64,000 nucleotides of DNA, taken from NCBI RefSeq assembly GCF_003097235.1, contig NZ_QEQQ01000018.1, positions 1 to 64,000 on the forward strand. Reading direction: 5' to 3'. The notes under the pieces were generated by a model. The model worked only from the letters and a program-made list of their open reading frames with translations. It searched no databases and was not told where the DNA came from. The position numbers and the translations under genes were made by a program. Position 1 is the first letter of the stretch. The number at the start of each line of letters is the position of its first letter. This DNA comes from Pseudomonas sp. CC120222-01a (lineage in GTDB: Bacteria > Pseudomonadota > Gammaproteobacteria > Pseudomonadales > Pseudomonadaceae). Of the stretch, positions 1 to 9,156 are shown one piece after another.

Positions 1-1
1 G

Positions 2-895
2 GTCGGTCCGCCCGGCGAGGAGATCTTTTGCGACCAGTGGGGCCGGGTCAAGGTCAGCTTTCCCTGGGACCGGGAGAGCAAAAGCAACGAGTTCAGTTCC
101 TGCTGGGTACGCGTGTCACAAGGCTGGGCTGGCGGCAGCTGGGGATCGATGGCCATCCCACGCATCGGCCAGGAGGTGATCGTCCAGTACCTCAACGGCG
201 ACCCGGATCAGCCGATCATCACCGGTCGCACCTACTGCGGTAACCAGCTGCCGCCATACGACCTGCCGGAACACAAGACCCGCATGACCATCAAGAGCCA
301 GACCCACAAGGGTGATGGCTACAACGAGCTGCGTTTCGAGGATGAACTGGGGCGGCAGGAGGTTTTCATCCATGCCGAGCGGGACCAGAACAATGTGGTC
401 AAGCACGATGAGACTACTCGCGTCGGGCGTAACCGCGTCGAGCAGGTTGGTAATGACGAGCAGCTGAAAGTGGGTAATGACCTGCTCCAGGAAACCGGGC
501 GCGACTGTGCTCAACGGGTCGGGCGTAGTTGCCAGGTGAACATCGGCAAGGATCTGGTCGAGCAAGTCGAAAATGACCATCGCGAGACCACAGGTGCCAA
601 CCACCATATCGCCATCGGTGGGCAGAGCGAACTGCACATCAAAGGACGACAGCAAATCACCATCGGCGGGGGCGTGAACCAGCAAACCACCCTCTACCAA
701 CTGCAGGCCAGTGAGCGCATCGAATTCAGAAGCCCCGGTGGCAGCATCGTGCTGGATCAGCAAGGCATCACCTTGAACGGCCTGACACTCACATTGCTCG
801 GCCCGACCAAAGCGGCCATCGAGGGATCGGCAAACACACTGGCCCTGGATCTGCTCGCCAATGACAGCGATGGGTGTGAGGAAAAAGGCCGATGA
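2..895 (+). CDS. vgrG: VgrG, type VI secretion spike protein (3' part; start lies upstream of the window)
   Basis: The reading frame is open from base 2 and carries the conserved gp27/gp5-like core of VgrG: GRVKVSFPWDR, then SCWVRVSQGWAG and GWGS-type and YLNGDPDQPIITG motifs. After residue ~90 comes a repetitive beta-helix of short VGxxxxxxVG repeats that builds the trimeric needle, and a short tail ends in DGCEEKGR. VgrG forms the puncturing tip of the T6SS and carries effectors. The N-terminal half is outside the window. The stop overlaps the next gene by 4 bases, so the cassette is translationally coupled. The short tail has no obvious extra enzyme domain, so the cargo is probably the effector encoded downstream. 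Confidence 0.95.
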   Translation, partial: VGPPGEEIFCDQWGRVKVSFPWDRESKSNEFSSCWVRVSQGWAGGSWGSMAIPRIGQEVIVQYLNGDPDQPIITGRTYCGNQLPPYDLPEHKTRMTIKSQTHKGDGYNELRFEDELGRQEVFIHAERDQNNVVKHDETTRVGRNRVEQVGNDEQLKVGNDLLQETGRDCAQRVGRSCQVNIGKDLVEQVENDHRETTGANHHIAIGGQSELHIKGRQQITIGGGVNQQTTLYQLQASERIEFRSPGGSIVLDQQGITLNGLTLTLLGPTKAAIEGSANTLALDLLANDSDGCEEKGR

Positions 896-1806
896 ACAGC
901 AAAGCCTTGGTCGAACTCATCAACGAGCACCACCGCCCCGGGCAGTACAGCTATGTGCTGCTGGACCCGCTGGCAGTCTCAGAAGATAGCGAGCACTCAG
1001 CACTCGCTAGGCTGAAGTCGGTATTGGGCGACAGTGCGATGACGCGCGTGGTTCGCCCTGACCTGCCCCTTGCACCTGGATTGCATCCCGTGCTCGTGTG
1101 CCTTGGCTCACCCGGCAGCTTGCCTGACGCGGCGCTGCTGGCGCTGACAGCACAGGCTGCAGAACACGACATGCATCGGCGCAAGCGCCAGGTCTGTGGC
1201 TGGCTGCTCAGCGAAGCGCCGCCCTCTGCTATTGCTTCCCACCTGACGGCGCTGTGCCGTTTGCCCGAGGCATCCGGAGCGACGTCGATTCACCCTGTTT
1301 ACGAACCGCTGCGCCTGGAACTGCTCGCCGCGTTGTACGAGCGTGCAGAACAGGGTCCGTGGTGGCCGATCGAGCGCTGGGTGTTCGTGACCAGTGGCGG
1401 CAGCCTGGCGAGCCTGAAAGGTCAGCCTCGCAACCGGCGTGGTCTGCCTGCAGGCGCCATCGGTGTACAGCAGGACGCCGCGCTGATCGAGGCCGTATTA
1501 GCCGCATGGAGGACATTGCCTGCGCTCCCCGGCGCCCGCGAATTCCCTCCTTTTGCCGCCGTGCGTGCGTCCAACCATATCGATGACGCTCGCGGACTCG
1601 GCCTGAAGGTTGAGCAGGACATCCTGGTAATGGCTTTTCACCTGCTGCGGCTGCACCCGCGGCTGCACACCCAGAAAGCCGTGCGCGAAATGATCGAGGT
1701 GGCCATCCGTCAGCAACGGCCACTCGCCGAGATGTTTGCGCATTTTTCCGATTCGAGCTGGCAACGCCTGGTTGCAGCCACACCCCAGCCAGAGGCCTAT
1801 CCATGA
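892..1806 (+). CDS. DUF4123 domain protein, T6SS effector adaptor/chaperone
   Basis: A 304-aa soluble protein directly behind vgrG (ATGA overlap). The N-terminal half (about residues 15-140) has the DUF4123 pattern, including YVLLDPLA near the start and HPVLVCLGSPGSLPD. Proteins of this family (Tap/TEC) bind a specific VgrG and load a cognate effector onto the spike. The C-terminal part (AEMFAHFSDSSWQRL) probably contacts the effector. Its stop overlaps the effector start by 4 bases. The family call rests on motif pattern and on the vgrG-adaptor-effector order; partner specificity is inferred. Confidence 0.85.
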   Translation: MNSKALVELINEHHRPGQYSYVLLDPLAVSEDSEHSALARLKSVLGDSAMTRVVRPDLPLAPGLHPVLVCLGSPGSLPDAALLALTAQAAEHDMHRRKRQVCGWLLSEAPPSAIASHLTALCRLPEASGATSIHPVYEPLRLELLAALYERAEQGPWWPIERWVFVTSGGSLASLKGQPRNRRGLPAGAIGVQQDAALIEAVLAAWRTLPALPGAREFPPFAAVRASNHIDDARGLGLKVEQDILVMAFHLLRLHPRLHTQKAVREMIEVAIRQQRPLAEMFAHFSDSSWQRLVAATPQPEAYP

Positions 1807-4800
1807 GCATCACTCAAGACATCGCCAATGCAGTCGCTGAAGTCGACTTTCTTCTCACCCCCTGCAAAGCCTGCCAGCGCCAGGGCTTACCCATCCTCCC
1901 CCTTCGCCACGCCGTAGTCCCCGATACCCATCCCGCCAGCGACCCCGCCACACAAACCCGGATGGGCCTGCGCACCTTGCGCAGCGGATACCTCTACGTG
2001 CTGCTCGACCAGCGCATCTGGCACGCCTATGAAGTCACCGCGCAAGGCCACCTGCGCCGCTTCAACCCCTACGAACCTAATCCAGGACCGCCACCGTCCC
2101 TCCCCGAGCACTGTGTACATGAGGATCACGACATCCCCTCGTCCTTCCTCAACATCGACACCGACACCTACGGTTCGGCCTGGCTGGCCTTCTCCAGCGA
2201 TCCCTGGCCGGTCAGCGTGTTGCAAGCCTACAAAACTGGTCAGGCGCCTGCGCATCGCTTCGAGGGTCTGGACCTGATCCAGGCGCGCAACAATCCCGAA
2301 CTGCTGGGCCTGGCCATGACCCCGGACAACCTTCAGGTCGACCGCCAGGTGTTCGAATACGCCCAGCAATTGAACGGCCCGTTCGACAGCGCCCATGGTT
2401 TTCATAGCCGGTTCCTGCGCAAGACCGCCCTGCGCGGTTATGTGGTCAACGCCATGGCCCGCCACCAGCTGGAAAACGGCGTGCTGGCAGTGGTGCTTGA
2501 CGACACCGTAGGCCTGATCCAGGAGTACAACCATCAGCGCCTGAACTGGGTGGTCAAGCGCCAGGCCTGGCGCGAAGACCCGCTGCGCGCCTACCAGCTG
2601 CAGACCTCGCAGATCCTGCAGATCATCCGAGCGACCCAGCGCGAATGGGCTGCGCAGAAAGTGTTCACGTTCGAAGCACAGACCGGTGATGGTCCGCCTG
2701 TGTTCACCGATCCCGAAAAGCAGCGCCAGACGGTGGTCGAGATGCGCCAGCAAGAGAGCGACGAAAAGCTCGAGGAGCGCTATGACGAGCCTCGGCGTGC
2801 GGCGTTCCAGGCGGAGTATGAACAAGAGGAAGCCCGGTTTCAGGCCTACATTGATCGGCATGCTGGCACCTATGCGCAACTCTGCGAGAGCGCGGCCTTC
2901 GCCCTCATCGAACGGCACGACTACGACGGCCGGAACCGCGAATCAGGCATCGCTTACAGCAAGACCATCGCTGCCTGCCTCTCCGGTGGCATCACCGAGG
3001 CGCCCGCCGCCAGCGCCGAACCGTCCCCGCCTGCCCCCGGTACCAGCGAAGCGCTGTGGCTGAGGTGGCTGCAGGACCCGAACAGCCCACCTTACCGCGC
3101 TTTGATGCTGCGCGATGGCCCTCTGATGGCAGCGCTGCTGCCAAGTTTCTCGGCGACCGAGCCGACCCACTGGAACGACAGCGAAAAGCTCTACAACGCG
3201 TTGAGCAAGCTCATCGCCAGTGATGACGTCGGCTTCAAGCTGCGTGACTCGGTCAAGCAAGCCATCACCGAACTGCAGGGGTCGGTCAACGCCGCCAGCC
3301 AGCGCCTGCAAACGCTGCTCGATCCTGGCATCCAGCAAGCCGTGCGGCACCTGAACAATGCCAGCCAGCGGGTCTACAACGGCGTGCATCTCATCGAATT
3401 ACAGGTGCAGATGAAGCTAGGCGAGTACTACGCCCTGCAGAGCGCGCACCTGCGTGAAATGCAGAACAGCGCCAGCGAAAAACTGGCCAAAGCGCGCGCG
3501 GAGATGATGCCGTCTCTCGATGAACTGAAAGCCGGCGTGCAGAACGAAGCGCGCAAGGTAAAACCGATCATCCAGACCGGCCTGCTGAGCCTGGCCGTGC
3601 TCGACCCGAAAGTGGCGCATACCGTGATCCAGATCAGCGTCTGGGTCGAGGGTACGGCGCATGAGCTGCATGAACGATTGGCCAGGGAAGTGAAGTTGAA
3701 CGTCAACCAACTGAATGACGCCGCGAAGATGGCGTTGGTGGAAATCAAGGTGGCAGCGGGGACGCTGGAACTAGATGCGCGGAAATCACTGAATGGCATG
3801 AAGATCAGTGCGGGCCAAGCATCGCAGTTGGTGCGGGACAGTTTTAAGGGGCTGCGGGGAACGGGAAAAGGCTGGGAGTTGCTGCTTTCCTTGGGCGGTC
3901 TGTATTTACTGAACGATAGTCTTGGCAAGAGCCTGAAGAGTGCAGAAGAGGCGATGGGGCCTAAGGCCGCTGAAGCCATGCTGGCGCTGTATGGAGCCAA
4001 GCTGGGAATTATCGGCGGAGGTATAGAGTTGGTTGGGCTTCTGATGCCGCGCAAGGCAAGTACAAACAGTCAAATTTCTCTTGGCCGTAGCGTTGCCAGA
4101 ATTGGCGGAGTACTTAATGCCGCAGCAGGTATATTTGAGGCTGCGCAGGCATTGACTGCTTACGGCCGCACTGAAAAAGCCGGAGATAAAAGGGCTGCCA
4201 GACATTATATTATCGCTTCACTGGCTAGTTCAGTTGCCGCTAGCGCAGGTGCCTTGGGAGTGTTCAACCCACTGGCTCTAAAAGCCATAGGAATCGCCAT
4301 TATATCAAGCTTGGCTGCATACATATCCAACAAGATAGCCGAGAAAAACGAGTCAACCGCACTGGAGTTATGGGCTCGCCGTTGTTATTTCGGCCATGCT
4401 GATGAAACACCTCGCACACACTGGAACTCTCCAAACCACGCAGACATAGCGCTAGCAGCGCTAAACGCAGCAACACTGGGTGCAACGGGCGGACTCAAGT
4501 TTGACACCGTCATTGCAAGCGAACTCAGCAATACTAAAATTGGAGTACCCATTGACCTGCAGAGTTTCTTGAAGTTCCGGATAACACTCCCCAATTTCAA
4601 CAGTTCATCCGCTGGCTATCAATGGGCAGTCCTGATCCACAGACACGGCGACGGCGCCCCTCCCCATTACACTGGCGGCGAAGTTATCGTGTCACAAGAG
4701 TACTTCCCTCCAGCACTTACGCCCGCTGCCTCAAAGAGGGTTTCGCTGAACCCCTCAAAATCGACAAACAAAGCGGATTACAAACGTGAAAGCTTAGAAA

Positions 4801-4988
4801 TCACAGAGAGCCATCAACCTCTCCAACCCAGAGCCAACCACTCGATAAAAACCTTTACCGGAAAAATAGAACTAACTCAAGACACAGGCAGACATAACAT
4901 CCTGTCAGCCTCCTTGACTATTACTTACTGGCCGGACCGCAGCATCCCTCAGGCCTATGCCGAAATTTCGCTTCAGGAGAATAAATAA
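1803..4988 (+). CDS. T6SS effector of the VasX/BTH_I2691 type, probable pore-forming toxin
   Basis: A 1061-aa protein. The N-terminus (CKACQRQGLPILPLRHAVV, RTLRSGYLYVLLD) matches the toxin VasX N-terminal region that marks T6SS cargo. Residues ~180-690 are long, charged and helical. A cluster of hydrophobic helices follows at about 692-708, 725-748, 765-785 and 800-842, and then a ~220-aa soluble tail. This layout is that of colicin-like VasX toxins, which insert into the inner membrane of target cells. From about base 3990 onward the DNA becomes visibly AT-richer than the N-terminal half, suggesting exchange of the toxic end. It starts inside the adaptor gene and shares one base (TAATG) with the next gene. 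Pore formation is inferred from topology only. Confidence 0.82.
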   Translation: MSITQDIANAVAEVDFLLTPCKACQRQGLPILPLRHAVVPDTHPASDPATQTRMGLRTLRSGYLYVLLDQRIWHAYEVTAQGHLRRFNPYEPNPGPPPSLPEHCVHEDHDIPSSFLNIDTDTYGSAWLAFSSDPWPVSVLQAYKTGQAPAHRFEGLDLIQARNNPELLGLAMTPDNLQVDRQVFEYAQQLNGPFDSAHGFHSRFLRKTALRGYVVNAMARHQLENGVLAVVLDDTVGLIQEYNHQRLNWVVKRQAWREDPLRAYQLQTSQILQIIRATQREWAAQKVFTFEAQTGDGPPVFTDPEKQRQTVVEMRQQESDEKLEERYDEPRRAAFQAEYEQEEARFQAYIDRHAGTYAQLCESAAFALIERHDYDGRNRESGIAYSKTIAACLSGGITEAPAASAEPSPPAPGTSEALWLRWLQDPNSPPYRALMLRDGPLMAALLPSFSATEPTHWNDSEKLYNALSKLIASDDVGFKLRDSVKQAITELQGSVNAASQRLQTLLDPGIQQAVRHLNNASQRVYNGVHLIELQVQMKLGEYYALQSAHLREMQNSASEKLAKARAEMMPSLDELKAGVQNEARKVKPIIQTGLLSLAVLDPKVAHTVIQISVWVEGTAHELHERLAREVKLNVNQLNDAAKMALVEIKVAAGTLELDARKSLNGMKISAGQASQLVRDSFKGLRGTGKGWELLLSLGGLYLLNDSLGKSLKSAEEAMGPKAAEAMLALYGAKLGIIGGGIELVGLLMPRKASTNSQISLGRSVARIGGVLNAAAGIFEAAQALTAYGRTEKAGDKRAARHYIIASLASSVAASAGALGVFNPLALKAIGIAIISSLAAYISNKIAEKNESTALELWARRCYFGHADETPRTHWNSPNHADIALAALNAATLGATGGLKFDTVIASELSNTKIGVPIDLQSFLKFRITLPNFNSSSAGYQWAVLIHRHGDGAPPHYTGGEVIVSQEYFPPALTPAASKRVSLNPSKSTNKADYKRESLEITESHQPLQPRANHSIKTFTGKIELTQDTGRHNILSASLTITYWPDRSIPQAYAEISLQENK

Positions 4989-5818
4989 TGGAGAGTCCTG
5001 ATCGAGGCCTAGGTTGGAAGTACGACCTACCCGCCCCTAATGCCGAAGCGAATATTGACCCTAGCTTTAAAAATCCGCCTCGCGCCTCAATCGAAATAAA
5101 TGAAAACCATCTCGAACTATCCCGAGTCACCATGAAGCTGAGAGGTGGCTGGATTGTAATAGGCGTGATCATATCAATCATGGCCCTGTACTTCACAATT
5201 GATTATTTCAGCCGCTTCCCGCTCAAGCTAAACTCGGCAGGAATAGAAGAGCTCTCTTGGTATATTTTCTTTCATGTCTGCATCTTCTGCCTCCTCACTC
5301 CTTACATCCGAATGGATTTTGGCTTTCCTCGAAATGAACCCATCCGTTTCAACAGACAACGTCGAAAGGTCTATTTCTATCAATACAGATTCAACCTCCT
5401 AAACCCATTCAGTAAAAAGAACTGGGGCGTGATACCCGTAGCGTATGACTGGGATGATCTCACACTTGAGGCTTACCGAATTTATGCTCCCATGGGTAAC
5501 GGTGGACTCAAGGAAGAAGTGAAAGTCTCGATCTGCAAACCCGGCACCAACGAAGTAATCGACCGAGTCTTCTTTACCGACGACATAGAGGAAGGCGAGC
5601 AGTACTGGGCCATCGTCAGGCTTTTCATGCAACAAGGCCCTGAAGCGCTTCCCGAGTTCCTCCATCCTTCCAATAGCAAGGACGAGACCCCGAGTCCTAG
5701 CACTGAGGGAAAAATAGTTTTCCGTAATCCGTTCGACCGCCTGGCCCCCGAAGTCAATTGGCCCGCCGAAATGGACCTGGAATCCCGCACCGCCCCCGCC
5801 CCAGGAGAACAACCATGA
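4988..5818 (+). CDS. DUF6708-like membrane protein, candidate immunity protein for the upstream effector
   Basis: A 276-aa protein whose start overlaps the effector stop by one base. Two membrane segments are visible at about residues 54-74 (GWIVIGVIISIMALYFTI) and 90-112 (SWYIFFHVCIFCLLTPYI). They are followed by a cytoplasmic domain with the PIRFNRQRRKVYFYQ motif that I associate with DUF6708. Immunity proteins to pore-forming effectors are usually inner-membrane proteins encoded just after the toxin, so the position and topology fit. The gene is AT-rich like the 3' half of the effector, as if the two moved together. An accessory role in effector delivery is possible instead. Confidence 0.65.
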   Translation: MESPDRGLGWKYDLPAPNAEANIDPSFKNPPRASIEINENHLELSRVTMKLRGGWIVIGVIISIMALYFTIDYFSRFPLKLNSAGIEELSWYIFFHVCIFCLLTPYIRMDFGFPRNEPIRFNRQRRKVYFYQYRFNLLNPFSKKNWGVIPVAYDWDDLTLEAYRIYAPMGNGGLKEEVKVSICKPGTNEVIDRVFFTDDIEEGEQYWAIVRLFMQQGPEALPEFLHPSNSKDETPSPSTEGKIVFRNPFDRLAPEVNWPAEMDLESRTAPAPGEQP

Positions 5819-6072
5819 AACCTGTGGTACTCGTCGGCCACTCCCATGCCTGCCCGATCCACGGCAAAAGCGTCGTGGAAACCGGCAGCCCCAACTACAC
5901 CTTCAACGGCAAGGCCGTGGCCAGGGTCGGTGACCGGACAAGTTGCGGGGCAGTGATCGTCAGCGGCTCGGCGGCTTACCAGATCGAAGGCAGGGCCGTG
6001 GCGCGCCAGGGTGATCGTACTGACCATGGCGGGTATCTGGAAGAAGGCGATGCAGGCTGGCAACTTGAATGA
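5815..6072 (+). CDS. PAAR domain protein, T6SS spike tip
   Basis: An 85-aa protein. The real start is the ATG overlapping the preceding TGA (ATGA), which gives MKPVVLVGHSHACPIHG. It has the PAAR pattern: a conserved His/Cys set near the N-terminus (GHSHACPIHG), SPNYTFNGKAVARVGDRTSCG, and a second repeat AAYQIEGRAVARQGDRTDHGG. PAAR proteins cap the VgrG trimer with a zinc-stabilised cone. It closes the cassette, so vgrG, adaptor, effector, putative immunity and tip are all present in one unit. Confidence 0.92.
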   Translation: MKPVVLVGHSHACPIHGKSVVETGSPNYTFNGKAVARVGDRTSCGAVIVSGSAAYQIEGRAVARQGDRTDHGGYLEEGDAGWQLE

Positions 6073-6092
6073 TCTGCCTGGCCATACATGAA

Positions 6093-6109
6093 GGGGCGCA
6101 AAGCGCCCC
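6093..6109. terminator. Hairpin between the convergent PAAR and nirD genes
   Basis: GGGGCGC-AAA-GCGCCCC is a perfect 7-bp stem with a 3-base spacer in the 47-base gap between convergent genes. No strong T-run follows on either strand, so termination efficiency is uncertain. Confidence 0.45.
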
Positions 6110-6119
6110 CAGCGATTGA

Positions 6120-6482
6120 TCAGGCCACTGCCAGCTCCACCGCCCCACCATTCAACCGCACCGGCCACACCCGCAGCCGCTGCCCGGCATCTTCCAGGCA
6201 TTCTCCGCTCTGCAAGCTGAAGTGCTGCTTGTACAACGGCGCCGCCACCACCAGTTCGCCCTGCACACTGCCAACCAACCCACGTCCGATAATATTGGCC
6301 CCCGACCGCGGGTCACGGTTGTCCACCGCATACAGGCTCTGCTCCAGGCCCGGCAGGTAGAACAACGCCACCTGCGCCCCCTCAAGCCACACCACCACGC
6401 CAGAGTCGGCCACCAGGTCATCGGCCTGGCACACCGCCTGCCAGTTCACTTGGTTCTTCACAGCAGCATTGGACAGGTTCAT
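6120..6482 (-). CDS. nirD: Nitrite reductase small subunit NirD
   Basis: A 120-aa protein starting MNLSNAAVKNQVNWQ. Its start overlaps the nirB stop (TGATG), and longer upstream starts would run into nirB. It has the Rieske-like fold pattern of assimilatory NirD (YAVDNRDPRSGANIIGRGL, GELVVAAPLYKQHFSL, GECLEDAGQRLRVWPVR) without the Cys-X-His cluster ligands, which is normal for this family. NirD supports NirB in NADH-dependent reduction of nitrite to ammonium in the cytoplasm. It is the last gene of the nirB-nirD unit. Confidence 0.93.
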   Translation of the reverse strand: MNLSNAAVKNQVNWQAVCQADDLVADSGVVVWLEGAQVALFYLPGLEQSLYAVDNRDPRSGANIIGRGLVGSVQGELVVAAPLYKQHFSLQSGECLEDAGQRLRVWPVRLNGGAVELAVA

Positions 6483-9031
6483 CAGACAGCCTCCTCGACG
6501 GTTGGGATCAGGTGCAGCGCTGCAGCCGGCCGGCGTTGTTCGCGTTCGCGCACGAAGTGCACGTCCGGGTCGGCGCGCTTGTCGTTGACGAAGGTACGGA
6601 AGCGCTTGAGCTTCTCGGGGTCGTTGAGGGCGTTGGCCCATTCGCATTCATACTGGTCGACCACATGCTGCATCTGCGCCTCCAGCTCGACCGCCAGGCC
6701 CAGACTGTCGTCGAGGATCACCTGCTTGAGGTAGTCCAGGCCGCCTTCCAGGCTTTCACGCCAGACCGAGGTGCGCTGCAGCTTGTCGGCCGTGCGGATG
6801 TAGAACATCAGCACGCGGTCGATCAGGCGCACCAGGGTTTCGTCGTCCAGGTCGGTGGCGAACAGTTCGGCGTGGCGCGGGCGCATGCCGCCGTTGCCGC
6901 AGACGTACAGGTTCCAGCCCTTGTCGGTGGCAATCACGCCGATGTCCTTGCTCTGCGCCTCGGCGCACTCGCGGGTGCAGCCAGAGACAGCAAACTTGAG
7001 CTTGTGCGGGCTGCGCAGGCCCTTGTAGCGGTCCTCCAGGCGCAGGGCCATGGCGACGCTGTCCTGCACGCCGTAACGGCACCAGGTGCTGCCCACGCAG
7101 GATTTGACCGTGCGCGTCGACTTGCCGTAGGCATGGCCGGTCTCGAAGCCGGCTTCGATCAGCTCGCCCCAGATCAGCGGTAGCTCATGCAGCTGGGCGC
7201 CGAACAGGTCGATGCGCTGGCCGCCGGTGATCTTGGTGTAGAGGTCGTACTTTTTCGCCACCTGGCCGATCACGATCAGTTTGTCGGGGGTGATCTCGCC
7301 ACCCGGGATGCGCGGCACCACCGAGTAGGTGCCGTTCTTCTGCATGTTGGCCATGAAGGTATCGTTGGTGTCCTGCAGCGGCACCAGCGCCGGGTCCATG
7401 ATCGGCTGGTTCCAGCACGAGGCGAGGATCGAGCCCACCGCCGGCTTGCAGATGTCGCAGCCGACATGGCCCTTGCCGTGACGTTCGAGCAGTTCATTGA
7501 AGGTGCGGATACCCTCCACTCGCACCAGCCCGTAAAGCTCCTGACGGGTGTAGGCGAAGTGTTCGCACAGGCTCTTGTCGACGGTCACGCCGCGGGCGGT
7601 GAGTTCGTGCTCGAACACCTGCTTGAGCAGCGCTGCGCAGCCACCGCAACCACTGGCCGCCTTGGTGCAGCCCTTGACCGCAGCGAGGTCGCCGCAGCCA
7701 CTGTCGATGGCCGCGCATACCGCGCCCTTGCTGACGTTGTGGCAGGAACAGATGGTCGCGCTGTCGGGCAGCGCATCGGCACCGAGCGCAGGCGCACCGC
7801 CACTCTGCGGCAGGATCAACGCTGCTGGGTCGGCCGGCAGGGCAATGCCGTTCTGAGCGTACTGCAGCAGGGTGTCGTAGTAACTGTTGTCGCCTACAAG
7901 CACCGCGCCGAGCACGTGCTTGCCGCTGGCATCCACCACCAGCCGGCGATAGGCGCTGTTGGCCTCGTCGATGAAGCGGTAGCTGCGCGAACCCGGCGTG
8001 GCGCCGTGGGCATCGCCGATGGAGCCGACATCCACGCCCAGCAGCTTGAGTTTGGTCGACATGTCGGCACCGGTGAAGGCGCTGGCAGCTTCGCCCATCA
8101 GCAGCGCAGCCAGGTTGCGCGCCATGCTGTAACCCGGAGCGACCAGGCCGAACACGCTGCCATTCCACGAGGCGCATTCACCGATGGCGAAGATGCGCGG
8201 GTCGCTGCTGCGGCAGTCGTTGTCGATCACCACGCCACCGCGTGCAGCGATCTCCAGGCCGCAGGCACGGCCGAGAGCATCCTGTGGGCGGATACCGGCA
8301 GAGAACACGATCAGGTCGGTTTCCAGGTGCTCGCCGCCGTCGAAATTCATGCGGTAGCGGTAGGCTTCTCCCGCGCTGATCGACTGGGTGGCACGCGACA
8401 GGTGCACGCCCACACCCAGCGCTTCGATCTGCGCCTTCAGTGCGGCGCCGCCCTCGCCGTCCAGCTGCACCGGCATCAGCCGTGGGGCAAACTCCACCAC
8501 GTGTGCTTCCAGGCCGAGGGACTTCAGCGCGTTGGCGGCTTCCAGGCCGAGCAGGCCACCACCGACCACCACGCCACGGCGCGCCTGGCCGGCAGCAGCG
8601 CGAATCGCATCAAGATCATCGAGGGTGCGGTAGACCAGGCGGGCGTTGCCGCTGGAGCCTTCGATCGGAGGCACGAACGGGTAGGAACCGGTGGCCAGGA
8701 CCAACTGGTCATAGCTGTAGCGGCCCTCGGCAGTCACCACCTCGCAGCGTTCGCGGTCAATCTCCAGCACCGCTTCGCCGAGGTGCAGGTGCACGCCGCT
8801 GTTGCCGTAGTAGTCCTGCCCACACAGTGCCAAGGTCTCGGCACAGCTGCCGGCAAAATACTCCGACAGGTGCACGCGGTCGTAAGCCCGCTGGCGCTCT
8901 TCACCGAACACGTGCAGCTCGAAACGCTCGAGGGCGCCGCGTTCGACCAGTTGCTCCACACAGTGGTGGCCGACCATGCCGTTGCCGACGATGACCAGTC
9001 GCTCTCGTTGCCCGCTCGCTGTTGCCTTCAT
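6482..9031 (-). CDS. nirB: Assimilatory nitrite reductase [NAD(P)H] large subunit NirB
   Basis: I place the start at MKATASGQRERLVIVGNGM, preceded by GAGGA seven bases upstream, giving 849 aa; an in-frame ATG at 9049 lies inside the terminator tract. Domains: FAD/NAD(P)H oxidoreductase at ~10-400 (VIVGNGMVGHHC, GVVVGGGLLGLEAANAL); BFD-type [2Fe-2S] at ~425-480 (CSCHNVSKG, CGGCAALL); ferredoxin-like and sirohaem/4Fe-4S domains at ~545-780, with ligands in CVGSTWC and SGCTREC. It reduces nitrite to ammonium with six electrons. Transcription appears to start at its own sigma-54 promoter and to pass a leader terminator. Confidence 0.96.
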   Translation of the reverse strand: MKATASGQRERLVIVGNGMVGHHCVEQLVERGALERFELHVFGEERQRAYDRVHLSEYFAGSCAETLALCGQDYYGNSGVHLHLGEAVLEIDRERCEVVTAEGRYSYDQLVLATGSYPFVPPIEGSSGNARLVYRTLDDLDAIRAAAGQARRGVVVGGGLLGLEAANALKSLGLEAHVVEFAPRLMPVQLDGEGGAALKAQIEALGVGVHLSRATQSISAGEAYRYRMNFDGGEHLETDLIVFSAGIRPQDALGRACGLEIAARGGVVIDNDCRSSDPRIFAIGECASWNGSVFGLVAPGYSMARNLAALLMGEAASAFTGADMSTKLKLLGVDVGSIGDAHGATPGSRSYRFIDEANSAYRRLVVDASGKHVLGAVLVGDNSYYDTLLQYAQNGIALPADPAALILPQSGGAPALGADALPDSATICSCHNVSKGAVCAAIDSGCGDLAAVKGCTKAASGCGGCAALLKQVFEHELTARGVTVDKSLCEHFAYTRQELYGLVRVEGIRTFNELLERHGKGHVGCDICKPAVGSILASCWNQPIMDPALVPLQDTNDTFMANMQKNGTYSVVPRIPGGEITPDKLIVIGQVAKKYDLYTKITGGQRIDLFGAQLHELPLIWGELIEAGFETGHAYGKSTRTVKSCVGSTWCRYGVQDSVAMALRLEDRYKGLRSPHKLKFAVSGCTRECAEAQSKDIGVIATDKGWNLYVCGNGGMRPRHAELFATDLDDETLVRLIDRVLMFYIRTADKLQRTSVWRESLEGGLDYLKQVILDDSLGLAVELEAQMQHVVDQYECEWANALNDPEKLKRFRTFVNDKRADPDVHFVREREQRRPAAALHLIPTVEEAV

Positions 9032-9047
9032 AAGCCGATCCTCGATC

Positions 9048-9082
9048 AAAAAAAAAGCGCCTGGAGCCGAAGCTCCAGGCGC
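9048..9082 (-). terminator. Intrinsic terminator inside the nirB leader (attenuator)
   Basis: On the minus strand an 11-bp perfect stem (GCGCCTGGAGC / GCTCCAGGCGC) with a TTCG loop is followed by nine T. It ends about 17 bases before the nirB start and lies between the sigma-54 promoter and the gene, so it must be read through for expression. This is the layout of NasR/NasT-controlled leaders. Confidence 0.85.
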
Positions 9083-9117
9083 CTTTGCCTGTATTCATCA
9101 CGGTGGGTGGCCCGGGT

Positions 9118-9133
9118 TGATCGCCGTTGATCA
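9118..9133 (-). promoter_or_regulatory. ANTAR-type (NasT/NasR target) hairpin in the nirB leader
   Basis: Minus strand: TGATC-AACGGC-GATCA, a 5-bp stem closing a six-base loop with A at position 1 and G at position 4, the signature of ANTAR-protein targets. It begins about 15 bases after the expected sigma-54 transcription start. A second hexaloop hairpin, usual for these targets, is not clear by eye. The nasA leader carries the matching hairpin with loop AACGTC. Confidence 0.65.
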
Positions 9134-9156
9134 GTGGGCTTTGTTGTATCAGGGAT

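Noticed and set aside
6120..6482. NirD as a damaged Rieske protein lacking its cluster ligands
   Set aside because: Absence of the Cys/His ligands is normal for assimilatory NirD.
7187..9130. 647-codon open frame on the plus strand opposite nirB
   Set aside because: Shadow of the GC-rich nirB gene; its translation is Ala/Gln/His/Val-rich low-complexity sequence without motifs, while the minus strand encodes a complete NirB.
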